Below, in pieces: positions 14,290 through 22,378 of a stretch of 31,147 nucleotides of DNA. The position numbers and the translations under genes were made by a program. Under the pieces are notes generated by a model. That model saw only the letters and a program-made list of their open reading frames with translations, was not told where the DNA came from and made no database searches. Location of the stretch: contig JARLFW010000148.1 in the NCBI GenBank assembly GCA_031296345.1, forward strand, positions 1 to 31,147, given 5' to 3'. Position 1 is the first letter of the stretch. Each line of letters begins with the position of its first letter. This DNA comes from Nitrosotalea sp. (GTDB lineage Archaea > Thermoproteota > Nitrososphaeria > Nitrososphaerales > Nitrosopumilaceae).

Positions 14290-15846
14290 CTAAACTCCTA
14301 CCAGTCCTTTCATGAAAGGAATTATTTGATTAAAGAATATGTCTGGATATATTCCAATAACGACACTAAATCCTGCCAAGACCATCATTGGACCTGTAAC
14401 ATACCAATTTGCTTCTTTTGTATTCTCTAGATTTTCTGGAAGTTTTCCAAAGAAAACTCGTTTTATCATCCATAGTATGTATGCCATTGTGATAACAGTT
14501 GCAACCAAACCTAAACCAAATGTAACCATTCTAATCATAGAGCCCTGTTGAATCGCAGTTTGAAGTGCACCATAGAACATGGTCCATTCTGCCATGAATC
14601 CACTAGTTGGTGGAATTCCCATTAGAGTAAGTGCTCCAATCGTTGCACAAACTGCAGTTATCGGCATTTTTCCTGCAAGACCTCCCATCTTTGTGAGGCT
14701 ACGAGTTTTGACTTGCAAAATTATTGCACCTACCATCATGAATAAAATTACTTTACCTAAACTATGAGAAACAAACATCATTTCAGAACCAGAAAGTCCA
14801 AGTACGGAAACAGTACCAATTCCAAACATAATGTAACCCATTTGACTTATACTAGAATAAGCAAACAGCTTTCTAATGTCGTCTTGCACTAGTGCCATTA
14901 TTCCACCGTAGATCATTGTTACCAACCCCCAAATGTTTAGAGCTAGGGCAAGATGCTCATATTGCCCAGGCATTAGCATTATTATCAGTCTAAAGAATCC
15001 ATATGCTCCAACTCCAAGCATTGCTCCAGAAGATAATGCGTTAAGTGGTGTTGGTGAAGACCGATAAACATGTGGAAGCCACATGTGCACTACAAATGCT
15101 GCCATTTTTACTGCAAGACCTACAATTATCGCAACAGCTGCAAGACCTAAAACATGTGGCGGTATGCCATGTGCTTTGATATCAGCATAGTTGAAGCTGC
15201 CAACACTTAGACCAATTGAAAGAAAACCAAGTAAAAGAATTACAGCCCCTACATGAGTCCAGAAAAGGAACAGTAATGCAACTCTTCTCCTTGATTCATA
15301 CCCCCATATTGCTAACATGAAGAATGCTGGAATTAGCATCAACTCAAAGAAGACATAGAATTCTATTAGATTAGTTGCAAGGATAGTTCCAAGCATTCCC
15401 ATCGCCATGACAAGAAAGAGAGCATAGTATGCTCCAATCTGATGATTGAGATGTTCTTTCAGAGAAGAAGATTCTATCACTTCAGTACCACCTCCCACCA
15501 AATGTTTTTCAGAACTTACTCGTTCTTCATACATTGTGGTAATTCTTGAGACCATGTAAGGTTTTGAAAATAGTACAAGTACTGTAGATATAACATAAAT
15601 TATAATTGCAAATGGAGAGGCAAGACCATCAATTAACAATCCAAATTCACCAAATAATTGAGTCCACTTGTAGTGTTCTTCATAACTTCCTGAAAGTGCA
15701 GGAGCAATGACTAGTACAGTGCAATACAACAATAATCCAAAAGTAAACCAAGTTGCAACAGTAGGTCCAGATTTTCGTCCCAAGTAATATGCTACCGGAG
15801 AAAGTAGTAGAGGTAAGAAAAGAGCCTGTAATAATACGAATTGCAT
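14290..15846 (-). CDS. nuoM: Complex I subunit M (antiporter-like), TM7 lysine missing
   Basis: A 518-residue antiporter-like subunit. Identity is clear from IEFYVFFELMLIPAFFMLAI (TM5 glutamate present), YSSISQMGYIMFGIG, FVSHSLGKVILFMMVGAI and GIPPTSGFMAEWTMFYGAL. Where bacterial NuoM reads WLPDAHxEAPTxxSxxLAxxLLKxGxYGxLR, this one reads WLPHVYRSSPTPLNALSSGAMLGVGAYGFFR: the lysine thought to carry protons in the middle of the membrane is a glycine (codon 15013-15015, residue 278), the aspartate after WLP is histidine and the glutamate before PT is serine. A hydrophilic insert (about residues 105-130, rich in Ser, Glu and Gly) lies between two early helices. The start codon overlaps the nuoK stop by one base. 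Confidence 0.95.
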   Translation of the reverse strand: MQFVLLQALFLPLLLSPVAYYLGRKSGPTVATWFTFGLLLYCTVLVIAPALSGSYEEHYKWTQLFGEFGLLIDGLASPFAIIIYVISTVLVLFSKPYMVSRITTMYEERVSSEKHLVGGGTEVIESSSLKEHLNHQIGAYYALFLVMAMGMLGTILATNLIEFYVFFELMLIPAFFMLAIWGYESRRRVALLFLFWTHVGAVILLLGFLSIGLSVGSFNYADIKAHGIPPHVLGLAAVAIIVGLAVKMAAFVVHMWLPHVYRSSPTPLNALSSGAMLGVGAYGFFRLIIMLMPGQYEHLALALNIWGLVTMIYGGIMALVQDDIRKLFAYSSISQMGYIMFGIGTVSVLGLSGSEMMFVSHSLGKVILFMMVGAIILQVKTRSLTKMGGLAGKMPITAVCATIGALTLMGIPPTSGFMAEWTMFYGALQTAIQQGSMIRMVTFGLGLVATVITMAYILWMIKRVFFGKLPENLENTKEANWYVTGPMMVLAGFSVVIGIYPDIFFNQIIPFMKGLVGV

Positions 15847-16151
15847 TATCCTTTCAAGCTCCTAAAGTCTGCAATGTCAATGTTTCTGTACATTCTATAT
15901 GCCACAATTATCAGTGCCAATCCAACTGCAACTTCTGCAGCTGCTATTGCAATAGAAAATAGTGCCAATGTTTGTCCCTGACTATTTGGTATATATCTAG
16001 AAAATGCAACCAAATTGAGATTGGCCGAATTGATAATCATTTCTATACCAAAAAGCATACGGATTGCATTTCTCTTTACAGCCATTCCATAGATTCCAAT
16101 GGCAAGAAGTGCCACTGAAACTAAAATAAAATCAATCAGCGCGTTGGTCAT
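15846..16151 (-). CDS. nuoK: Complex I subunit K
   Basis: A 101-residue protein with three membrane helices and the typical length. The two conserved membrane glutamates are present: one in MLFGIEMIINSANLNLVAFSRY (helix 2) and one in FSIAIAAAEVAVGLALIIVAY (helix 3). NuoK forms part of the E channel between the peripheral arm and the antiporter subunits. It overlaps nuoJ by about 20 bases at its 5' end, with no later start available, and shares one base with nuoM at its 3' end, so translation is probably coupled. Confidence 0.95.
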   Translation of the reverse strand: MTNALIDFILVSVALLAIGIYGMAVKRNAIRMLFGIEMIINSANLNLVAFSRYIPNSQGQTLALFSIAIAAAEVAVGLALIIVAYRMYRNIDIADFRSLKG

Positions 16152-16644
16152 CTATAACATCCTCCCTTCTTGCAAGTGTCATTGCTCCAGTAATTGATGA
16201 AGCCAAAATTAGTGCCATAACGATTAATGCAGGTGAATAATATGTTAGAAAGTCTTCTCCTATCTTTTTGTAATCTATCATAGGTGAATTGGTATCCATT
16301 GATTTTAGTCCAGAACCAATGATTATTGTTCCTATGCCTAGCATAAGTGCAAGCATTAATCCAATGCCTGCATATCTTCGGCGCTTATCTTCGACTTTAT
16401 TGAAGATAAGCTCACGTCGCACTAGCATAACTGTAAATAATATTAGAACTGCGATGGAACCTACATAAACTGAAAGTTGAAACATTGCTACAAACGGTGC
16501 ATCCAAAAGCAGAAAGAATCCTGCTACTCCAGATAATGCTATCATCAATGCAATTGAACCATATATCAGAGATCGTACCTCAAGTGCCACAATAGCAGCA
16601 CCAATTGTTATGACAGATAGAGCTAGAAATACTGAATCAACCAT
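16132..16644 (-). CDS. nuoJ: Complex I subunit J
   Basis: A membrane protein of about 170 residues with five hydrophobic segments. The region LLLDAPFVAMFQLSVYVGSIAVLILFTVMLVRRE matches the NuoJ core: the helix 3 tyrosine-valine-glycine (YVGSIAVL) forms the pi-bulge that moves during the cycle. The frame can be read from 16662, but ATG 16644 leaves an 8-base overlap with nuoI (ATGGTTGA), a common coupled arrangement, and removes an odd leading MTGVLH. Confidence 0.93.
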   Translation of the reverse strand: MVDSVFLALSVITIGAAIVALEVRSLIYGSIALMIALSGVAGFFLLLDAPFVAMFQLSVYVGSIAVLILFTVMLVRRELIFNKVEDKRRRYAGIGLMLALMLGIGTIIIGSGLKSMDTNSPMIDYKKIGEDFLTYYSPALIVMALILASSITGAMTLARREDVIDDQRAD

Positions 16645-17134
16645 GTGAAGCACCCCTGTCACTTATTTTTATTTCAACATCTTGTGAAATATTTGGTTTT
16701 ATAGCAAGCTGAGCAGGGGTGTAAATTAGAGCAGATTTGGAAAACGAAGAAAGCTCATAGTCGTTTGTCATGTATAGTGCATAAAACGGACAAGCATCTA
16801 CACACAGTCCACAGAATACACACTTGCCGTAATCTATCTGTGGCATTATTGCTTTCTTGTTATGCTTCCACGTTTCAGCTACTTTGACCATACTTATGGC
16901 CTCTGCTATCCCCTCACATGCTACAGAACAAAGCTGACAACCAGTACAATTTTCATGGAACAATATGTGTCGACCTCTTAATCCAGCTATTCCCACTCCG
17001 GTCTCTGGATTGAATTGAAATCCATCGCCTACAAATTTTAATTTCTGCTCAGGATATCGTAAAGTGAATCTCTTTACTGCAAGATGTTTAACTCCAGAAT
17101 TTAATGCGCGGATTATTCCTATAACATTACTCAT
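16637..17134 (-). CDS. nuoI: Complex I subunit I (two 4Fe-4S clusters)
   Basis: A 165-residue ferredoxin-like protein with two 4Fe-4S motifs: C63-x2-C66-x2-C69-x3-C73 and C105-x2-C108-x2-C111-x3-C115-P. It passes electrons through clusters N6a and N6b towards NuoB. In the first motif the proline that normally follows the fourth cysteine is glutamate (ACEG), while the second motif keeps it. All eight cysteines are present. The start overlaps the nuoH stop by four bases (ATGA). A tail of about 45 residues follows the second cluster. Confidence 0.95.
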   Translation of the reverse strand: MSNVIGIIRALNSGVKHLAVKRFTLRYPEQKLKFVGDGFQFNPETGVGIAGLRGRHILFHENCTGCQLCSVACEGIAEAISMVKVAETWKHNKKAIMPQIDYGKCVFCGLCVDACPFYALYMTNDYELSSFSKSALIYTPAQLAIKPNISQDVEIKISDRGASHG

Positions 17135-18432
17135 TGTAACAATCCTCCAGGTCCCAAGACACCTGCGTATAGCAATCCGAGAGCTATAAAGATGTTAATG
17201 AAGGCAAGACCGATTAGTTTGTACCAACCAGTGTGTAATGCTATATCCATTCTAACTCTTGGGAAAACTCCACGAGGTAGTAGAATCAAGAGTATAACTC
17301 CAACAGTCTTAATCACAAACCACAGTGTACCATTGAGCATTTGTTGATCAAAGAGTGGCAATCCAGGGAATTTGGCAGTTACAGGACCAATTGTAATTCC
17401 GTTAGTTATGATATCCTGTGGGAATGGTGGCCAAACCATCGGACCGTTCCAACCACCAAGGAACAATACAACAAACAATCCCGCAAATGCATATAATTTT
17501 AGATAAGTTCCAAGCTGAATTAATCCATACATCATTCCAGAGAACTCTGTTAACCATCCTGCAACAATTTCACTTTCTGCTTCTGGAAGATCAAATGGAA
17601 TTCTTTCAAGTTCTGCAAAGATTGTAATGAAAAAGACTATAGCTCCAATCGGTACAAAAGTGATCCACCAAAAGTGCTGTTGTGATTCAACAATCTGTGA
17701 AAGATTTAGACTTCCAGAGAGTATTACTACGCCAAGAAGTGATAAAATTAATGGAATTTCAAAAGCAACCATTTGGTGTAGGGCTCTAAGACCACCAATG
17801 AATGTCCACTTACTATTTGCCGCCCATGCTGTTAGTACCGCAATTATTGGAAAGAAACCAATGACTGCAAACACTGCTAAAAGACCAACATTAGGATTTG
17901 CAACTACCCAACCCGGAGCAACTGGAATCAGAGAAACAAAGGCACCTGCTGCACCGACAAACAATAGTGGACCCATCCAGAAAATTGGTTTGTCTGCTTT
18001 TGCAGGTATTATGATCTCTTTACTCATTAGCTTAAAACCATCACCCATTAGTTGTAGAATTCCTTCTATTTTTCCACAATAAAGTGGTCCTACTCTAAGC
18101 TGTATTTTTGCAAGGAACTTTCTTTCTACAAATATTGTTGCAGCTGCAAGTAGAGCTGCAAATCCAAATCCTGGAAATACCATTACTCTAAAAATAGTTG
18201 TATGAATGAAATTTTTGACAATTGGAAGAGTACGTGATGGATCAGCCATCCAAGTCATTGAAAGATATGGCGTCATGAGTTGACCGTTGATTATTGGAAG
18301 CTTGATGTAAAATAATATGATAAAGACTATTGGTAATCCAACTAGACTAAAGATCAGAAGTACCCAGAATATTAAATCAAATAGAGAAGCAATGAATCTA
18401 CTTAATCTAAACTGCGGTGCGATAGTTGACAT
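17131..18432 (-). CDS. nuoH: Complex I subunit H (quinone channel)
   Basis: A 433-residue membrane protein, longer than the bacterial average because of a longer N terminus and a loop of about 25 residues near the C-terminal third (GWNGPMVWPPFPQD region). Seen: VERKFLAKIQLRVGP (helix 2 signature), GDGFKLMSKE, GGLRALHQMVAFEIPLIL, and ELERIPFDLPEAESEIVAGWLTEFSGMMYG, which carries the acidic residues lining the quinone site and E channel. The start is the ATG one base before the nuoD stop. Confidence 0.96.
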   Translation of the reverse strand: MSTIAPQFRLSRFIASLFDLIFWVLLIFSLVGLPIVFIILFYIKLPIINGQLMTPYLSMTWMADPSRTLPIVKNFIHTTIFRVMVFPGFGFAALLAAATIFVERKFLAKIQLRVGPLYCGKIEGILQLMGDGFKLMSKEIIIPAKADKPIFWMGPLLFVGAAGAFVSLIPVAPGWVVANPNVGLLAVFAVIGFFPIIAVLTAWAANSKWTFIGGLRALHQMVAFEIPLILSLLGVVILSGSLNLSQIVESQQHFWWITFVPIGAIVFFITIFAELERIPFDLPEAESEIVAGWLTEFSGMMYGLIQLGTYLKLYAFAGLFVVLFLGGWNGPMVWPPFPQDIITNGITIGPVTAKFPGLPLFDQQMLNGTLWFVIKTVGVILLILLPRGVFPRVRMDIALHTGWYKLIGLAFINIFIALGLLYAGVLGPGGLLQ

Positions 18433-19566
18433 TTATCGATCTGCCTCCACAGGCCAATAATTAAGACCCCAGTAGACTGCTGGCATGTTACCTAATTTTT
18501 CTCCTTTCAATAAATACGGCATACAGATTAAGTTTCTAAATGAGCCAACGCTTATCTTCACTCTATAAGGCTCTGGTCTGTTGTTAGATACAATGTAATA
18601 TCCAATTGCTCCTCTACCAGACTCTACTCTACGATAAACTTCATCATTGCCGCCTTTTGGATTTGGTTTTAGTTTTGTACGTACAGAACCGGACTTTGGC
18701 ATCTTTTTTAATGCGTCTTTAATTATTCTGCAACTTTCAAACATCTCAAGATAAGGTATACGAGATCTAGCATAGGAATCACCTTCTTTCATTACCACTG
18801 TTTGAAAGTCTAGATTTTCATAGACATCATATGGTTCTTTTTTTCTTACATCAAAATCAACACCGGATGCTCGCAGTACTGATCCAGTTGTACCAAGTCT
18901 GATAGCATCTGTTCTTGATAATATTCCACTACCTTCTGTTCTTGCTTTCAAGAGAGGATTCTGATAAAAAATATCTTCGTACTCTTTCAGTCTTTTCTCA
19001 AAATATGCAACTTGTCTTAAGCATCGTTCTTCAAAATTAGATGGTAAATCATTTCGTACTCCTCCAGGTACTAGATATGCATGAGTTACTCTTGCACCAG
19101 ACATTGCTTCTAAAAGATCAATGAAAAGTTCTCTATCACCTGCAGGCCACATAAACATTGTAGAATGACCTAAGAATATTCCATAGATAGCCAACCAGTA
19201 TAAGATGTAAACACAACGATTCAGTTCTGCGGCAATGACTCGAATGTATTTTGCTCTTTCTGGAACTTCAATTCCCAATAATTCTTCCACTCCAAGACAA
19301 TACGGATACAAGATATTAGAAGAGTCGTGGATTACAGGTCTTTCAAGGTGAGGAATATTTTGAATATAATTTCTATATTCAGCCATTTTTTCTTCTCCTC
19401 GATGTACATAACCTGGATCAGGATCACATGAAACAATGTAATCACCGTCAACTTTGATAATTAGTCTCATATGTCCAGAACCTGGATGTTGAGGTCCTAC
19501 GTTTAGTGTCATTATTTTGTCATCCACAGTTTCAAGATGCATTCCTGGAGGTAGTTGTGTTGTCAT
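18433..19566 (-). CDS. nuoD: Complex I subunit D (49 kDa-type, quinone site)
   Basis: A 377-residue protein, the hydrogenase-like subunit that forms the quinone pocket with NuoB and NuoH. It is separate from NuoC, not fused. Seen: LNVGPQHPGSGHMRL (21-35), GYVHRGEEKMAEYRNYIQNIPHLER (52-76), VPERAKYIRVIAAELNRC, and PGGVRNDLP. Two positions differ from the bacterial and mitochondrial pattern: the GPQHPxxHG loop is GPQHPGSGH (H27 and H32), and the RLDY segment that carries the quinone-binding tyrosine reads RPVIHD (76-81), with Ile79 at the tyrosine position. These may reflect a different quinone. Confidence 0.96.
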   Translation of the reverse strand: MTTQLPPGMHLETVDDKIMTLNVGPQHPGSGHMRLIIKVDGDYIVSCDPDPGYVHRGEEKMAEYRNYIQNIPHLERPVIHDSSNILYPYCLGVEELLGIEVPERAKYIRVIAAELNRCVYILYWLAIYGIFLGHSTMFMWPAGDRELFIDLLEAMSGARVTHAYLVPGGVRNDLPSNFEERCLRQVAYFEKRLKEYEDIFYQNPLLKARTEGSGILSRTDAIRLGTTGSVLRASGVDFDVRKKEPYDVYENLDFQTVVMKEGDSYARSRIPYLEMFESCRIIKDALKKMPKSGSVRTKLKPNPKGGNDEVYRRVESGRGAIGYYIVSNNRPEPYRVKISVGSFRNLICMPYLLKGEKLGNMPAVYWGLNYWPVEADR

Positions 19567-19567
19567 T

Positions 19568-20230
19568 TTATCTTCCCTTTATCTTGAAATCTTTTCTAAA
19601 TGGTGGTATATCTGCCCAATCTTCTGGGAGAAGTAATCTTCGCATATCAGGATGGCCTTCAAAATAAACACCAAACATTTCAAAACATTCTCTTTCGTGA
19701 AACTCTACACTATAGAATACATCTCGTAATGATGGCATTCTAGTTGTATCTGAACCTGGATTTGGAATGTCTTCTCTTGGAACTCGGGTTGCAAGTGCAA
19801 AAATTTGTCGTCCAAGTTTTTCATCAGTATAAGATCCCAAGTGATATACAACTTCGATTTCACGTGAATCAGGATAGTCAACTCCAGATACGGACTCGGC
19901 ATGGTCGTATCTTAGTTCGTCTCGAATAAATTTAGCAACATCTACAATGTTTTCTCTTTTAGTAGTTACCCTAATTCTATCAGATCGAATATAGTCTATA
20001 TGTATTGCATCGCCAAATTTTGAAGAAATTTTATCTGCCATAGATTTTTCAAATTCAGGAATAGGTTTTGGTTTAGTAGGAACGTCTGGAGATAAGTCAA
20101 GTCCTTTTGTTTCATAAAATTTTATTGCTTCATCTTTTGACATGGAATCTGGTCTTGATGTATCATCAGAATTAGCAGAGTGCTCTTCCGTAGTATCTTT
20201 AACTTCGTCCTTTTCAGTTCCAGAGCTCAT
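19568..20230 (-). CDS. nuoC: Complex I subunit C (30 kDa-type)
   Basis: A 220-residue protein with an N-terminal extension of about 55 residues, very polar and rich in Asp, Glu, Ser and Thr, before the normal domain. The conserved domain includes YDHAESVSGVDYPD, VEVVYHL-type strands (IEVVYHLGSY) and the signature HERECFEMFGVYFEGHPDMRRLLLPEDW, ending in PPFRKDF. NuoC helps join the iron-sulfur subunits to the quinone module. The gap to nuoB is two bases and to nuoD one base. A long acidic start is unusual compared with bacterial NuoC. Confidence 0.95.
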   Translation of the reverse strand: MSSGTEKDEVKDTTEEHSANSDDTSRPDSMSKDEAIKFYETKGLDLSPDVPTKPKPIPEFEKSMADKISSKFGDAIHIDYIRSDRIRVTTKRENIVDVAKFIRDELRYDHAESVSGVDYPDSREIEVVYHLGSYTDEKLGRQIFALATRVPREDIPNPGSDTTRMPSLRDVFYSVEFHERECFEMFGVYFEGHPDMRRLLLPEDWADIPPFRKDFKIKGR

Positions 20231-20232
20231 GG

Positions 20233-20760
20233 CTATTTAGCCTTCATCCGTTTTATTTTTTCTTGAAGCAACATACATCCCTGAATTAGTGTTTCTGGTC
20301 TAGGTGGACAACCTGGAACATAAACATCAACAGGAAGAATTCCATCGATTCCGGGCAGTACATTATATGAGTCAAAGTATAATCCTCCAGTTATTGCACA
20401 TGCTCCCATTGCTATAACATATTTTGGATCAGGCATCTGATCATATACCATTCTCAGTCTAGGAGCCATCTTTCTGGTAATTGTTCCCATGACAACAATA
20501 AGATCACATTGTCTCAGAGAACCAAATGCTTCGATGATACCAAATCTTTCAACATCATAACGAGGACTTGATGCAGCACCAAATTCTACACTACAGCATG
20601 CAGTCTCAAGATGAACTGGCCATAGAGAGTAAATTCTGCCCCAGTTTATAGCCATATCAAATGGTTTTCCCACTGCTCTGATAAGGACATCACCAAGCTT
20701 TCCAATTAAAACATTAGTTGCATGTGGTGCTGTATCTGGATTAAGTAATTCTTTAAGCAT
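20233..20760 (-). CDS. nuoB: Complex I subunit B (cluster N2)
   Basis: A 175-residue protein that holds the terminal cluster N2. The tandem cysteines C55-C56 in ETACCSVE, plus C121 (MGACAITGG) and C151 (VPGCPPRPE), give the usual four ligands, and the glutamate after CCSV is present. RYDVERFGIIEAFGSLRQCDLIVVMGTIT is the typical middle region. This is the electron delivery point to the quinone. It is well conserved and of normal length. Confidence 0.97.
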   Translation of the reverse strand: MLKELLNPDTAPHATNVLIGKLGDVLIRAVGKPFDMAINWGRIYSLWPVHLETACCSVEFGAASSPRYDVERFGIIEAFGSLRQCDLIVVMGTITRKMAPRLRMVYDQMPDPKYVIAMGACAITGGLYFDSYNVLPGIDGILPVDVYVPGCPPRPETLIQGCMLLQEKIKRMKAK

Positions 20761-20803
20761 TATTCTTCCCCATCCGGAATCGTTCCCACATTCGATTTAA
20801 AAG

Positions 20804-21220
20804 TTACCAAATGTCTCGCCTCCCTGCCTGATATAGTGCAAAGGCAAAAGCTGCAAATATTATTGCAAGAAATCCTATAATTGGAAGAGTTTCAGACTTT
20901 GGCAAATTAAGAATACTGCTTCCCCAGGCATACAAAAAGATCGATGCTACATCAAATACAACAAACATCAAGACATAGGAGTAATACTGCATCATGAAAT
21001 GAGTACGTCCTTCACCTTGTGGGACTTGGCCAGATTCCATTGGGAGGAATTTCACAGGATTTGGAGTACGTCTTGGCGCAATCATCCTAGAAAGAATCAA
21101 GGTCGGCCCTGTTCCTACTATTGCAAATATGAATAATAGTAAAATTGGGCTGAAACTACTAGCAGCTTCTCCTACCAAAGTAGCTAACAAGCCAGTCGCA
21201 GAGTATAAAAATCTATTCAC
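20804..21220 (-). CDS. nuoA: Complex I subunit A
   Basis: A 138-residue protein with three membrane helices; first gene of the operon. It starts at a GTG (21218-21220). Seen: RTPNPVKFLPMESGQVPQGEGRTHFMMQYYSYVLMFVVFDVASIFLYAWG, where ESGxxPxGxxR and the helix 2 aspartate match the family. The glutamate that normally follows (FDVE) is alanine here. About 15-25 bases upstream there is an AT-rich stretch (minus strand AATAAAAATTTTG, about 21231-21243) that may be the operon promoter. The 43-base gap to nuoB is the largest inside the operon. Confidence 0.94.
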   Translation of the reverse strand: MNRFLYSATGLLATLVGEAASSFSPILLLFIFAIVGTGPTLILSRMIAPRRTPNPVKFLPMESGQVPQGEGRTHFMMQYYSYVLMFVVFDVASIFLYAWGSSILNLPKSETLPIIGFLAIIFAAFAFALYQAGRRDIW

Positions 21221-21336
21221 ATTATACGATCAAAATTTTTATTGCAAGCAAATTTTTCAACAATTTCTTTGAAATTAAGCAATATCTTCAATTTTCAATA
21301 ACAATAGCTTTTAACCATTTTAAATTTCTAAAATGA

Positions 21337-21350
21337 TTGATATATGTCAA
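21337..21350 (+). promoter_or_regulatory. TATA box inside an inverted repeat before the peroxiredoxin gene
   Basis: TTGATATATGTCAA holds the perfect arms TTGA/TCAA around TATATG and is centred about 23 bases before the ATG at 21366. It may be just the box A, or a box A that is also an operator site. Confidence 0.35.
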
Positions 21351-21365
21351 TAATGAAACTTCATT

Positions 21366-21836
21366 ATGGTAAATGTAGGACAAAAGGCACCACCTTTTAC
21401 TTTAGTGGATACAGAATTGAAAATGCGAAGCTTGGATGAATTTAAAGGGAATAAAGTAGTCCTTTCATTCTTTGTAGCTGCAAGTTCTCCTGTATGTACA
21501 AAAGAAATGTGTACCTTCAGAGATGAATGGAATCAGATATCAAAACTTGGTGCTCAAGTAATAGGAATTAGTAACGATGGTCCATTTGCAAATAAAGCAT
21601 TTGCAGAAGCACAGCATCTCAATTTTCCTGTACTGGGAGACTACAAAAGTCAGACAATAAGAGATTATGATATTTTAATGCCTGACTTGTTGCACGTGAA
21701 AGGTTATGATGCAGCCAAGAGATCTGTGTTCATCGTAGATGCAAATGGAACAATAGTCTACAAATGGGTTTCAGATAATCCATTGATAGAGCCAAACTAT
21801 CAAGAAATTATAGACTTTCTCAAAAAAGGAAATTAA
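21366..21836 (+). CDS. Peroxiredoxin (AhpC/TSA family, BCP/AhpE-like)
   Basis: A 156-residue thioredoxin-fold peroxidase that reduces hydrogen peroxide and organic peroxides. The peroxidatic cysteine is C44 in SSPVCTKEMCTFRDEW, with a second cysteine at C49. The usual PxxxT/SxxC loop reads VAASSPVC: the serine three residues before C44 is kept (S41) but the leading proline is valine. A conserved arginine (AAKRSVFIVD) is present downstream. The length fits BCP/AhpE-like enzymes. It is divergent from the nuo operon, whose complex is a likely source of reactive oxygen, though this link is inference. Confidence 0.93.
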   Translation: MVNVGQKAPPFTLVDTELKMRSLDEFKGNKVVLSFFVAASSPVCTKEMCTFRDEWNQISKLGAQVIGISNDGPFANKAFAEAQHLNFPVLGDYKSQTIRDYDILMPDLLHVKGYDAAKRSVFIVDANGTIVYKWVSDNPLIEPNYQEIIDFLKKGN

Positions 21837-21864
21837 ATTCCTTTTAATTTATTTTTAAAAATAT

Positions 21865-22377
21865 TTATTCAATCTCTGCGAGCACATCATTTTTTGCAAC
21901 GGATGCACCCTGTTTCAATTTCATTGATTTTACAATACCATCTTTATGAGATTTTATTGATATTTGCATTTTCATAGATTCCAAGACACATACCACATCT
22001 CCTTTCTTGATATTATCTCCAGTAGCCACGTTTATTGATACAACTCTACCTGGAATTTGACTTTTGAGATTTATTTGAGAGTCTGCAGCTGAATCAGATC
22101 CAGAGTGTTTGTATACAATTTTGTCCATATCTGGACGTTTGTTGAATGTAAGCTTTACTCCATCGATAACTAGTGTTATTCGATTAGTACTATTTTCAAG
22201 ATATTTTGTAATATGATAAACACTATCCAACATAAACTCAACTTTATCGTGAGTCATTGTAATTACTTTAAGGTCCCGTTCTTTTCCTTGGATTTTTAAG
22301 ACAAATTCGTTATTACCAACTGACTTGACAATTTCTCCATCCAAGTTTTCATCTGTATTTTCTAGTTTGAATTTCAT
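21865..22377 (-). CDS. Biotin carboxyl carrier subunit of acyl-CoA carboxylase
   Basis: A 170-residue protein from ATG 22377, one base after the biotin carboxylase stop (TGATATG). An upstream start at 22413 would overlap that gene by 35 bases and is less likely. The C-terminal 70 residues form a biotinyl domain: IPGRVVSINVATGDNIKKGD, then LESMKMQ with the biotinylated lysine K136 (ESMKM instead of the commoner EAMKM), then the mirror half KDGIVKSMKLKQGASV. The first 100 residues contain strands of the kind found in carboxylase-linking domains. It carries carboxyl-biotin between the other two subunits. Confidence 0.94.
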   Translation of the reverse strand: MKFKLENTDENLDGEIVKSVGNNEFVLKIQGKERDLKVITMTHDKVEFMLDSVYHITKYLENSTNRITLVIDGVKLTFNKRPDMDKIVYKHSGSDSAADSQINLKSQIPGRVVSINVATGDNIKKGDVVCVLESMKMQISIKSHKDGIVKSMKLKQGASVAKNDVLAEIE

Positions 22378-22378
22378 A

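Noticed and set aside
10704..21220. Long plus-strand frames across the nuo operon
   Set aside because: They are shadows of the minus-strand genes; none shows a domain, and all lie inside clearly recognised subunits.
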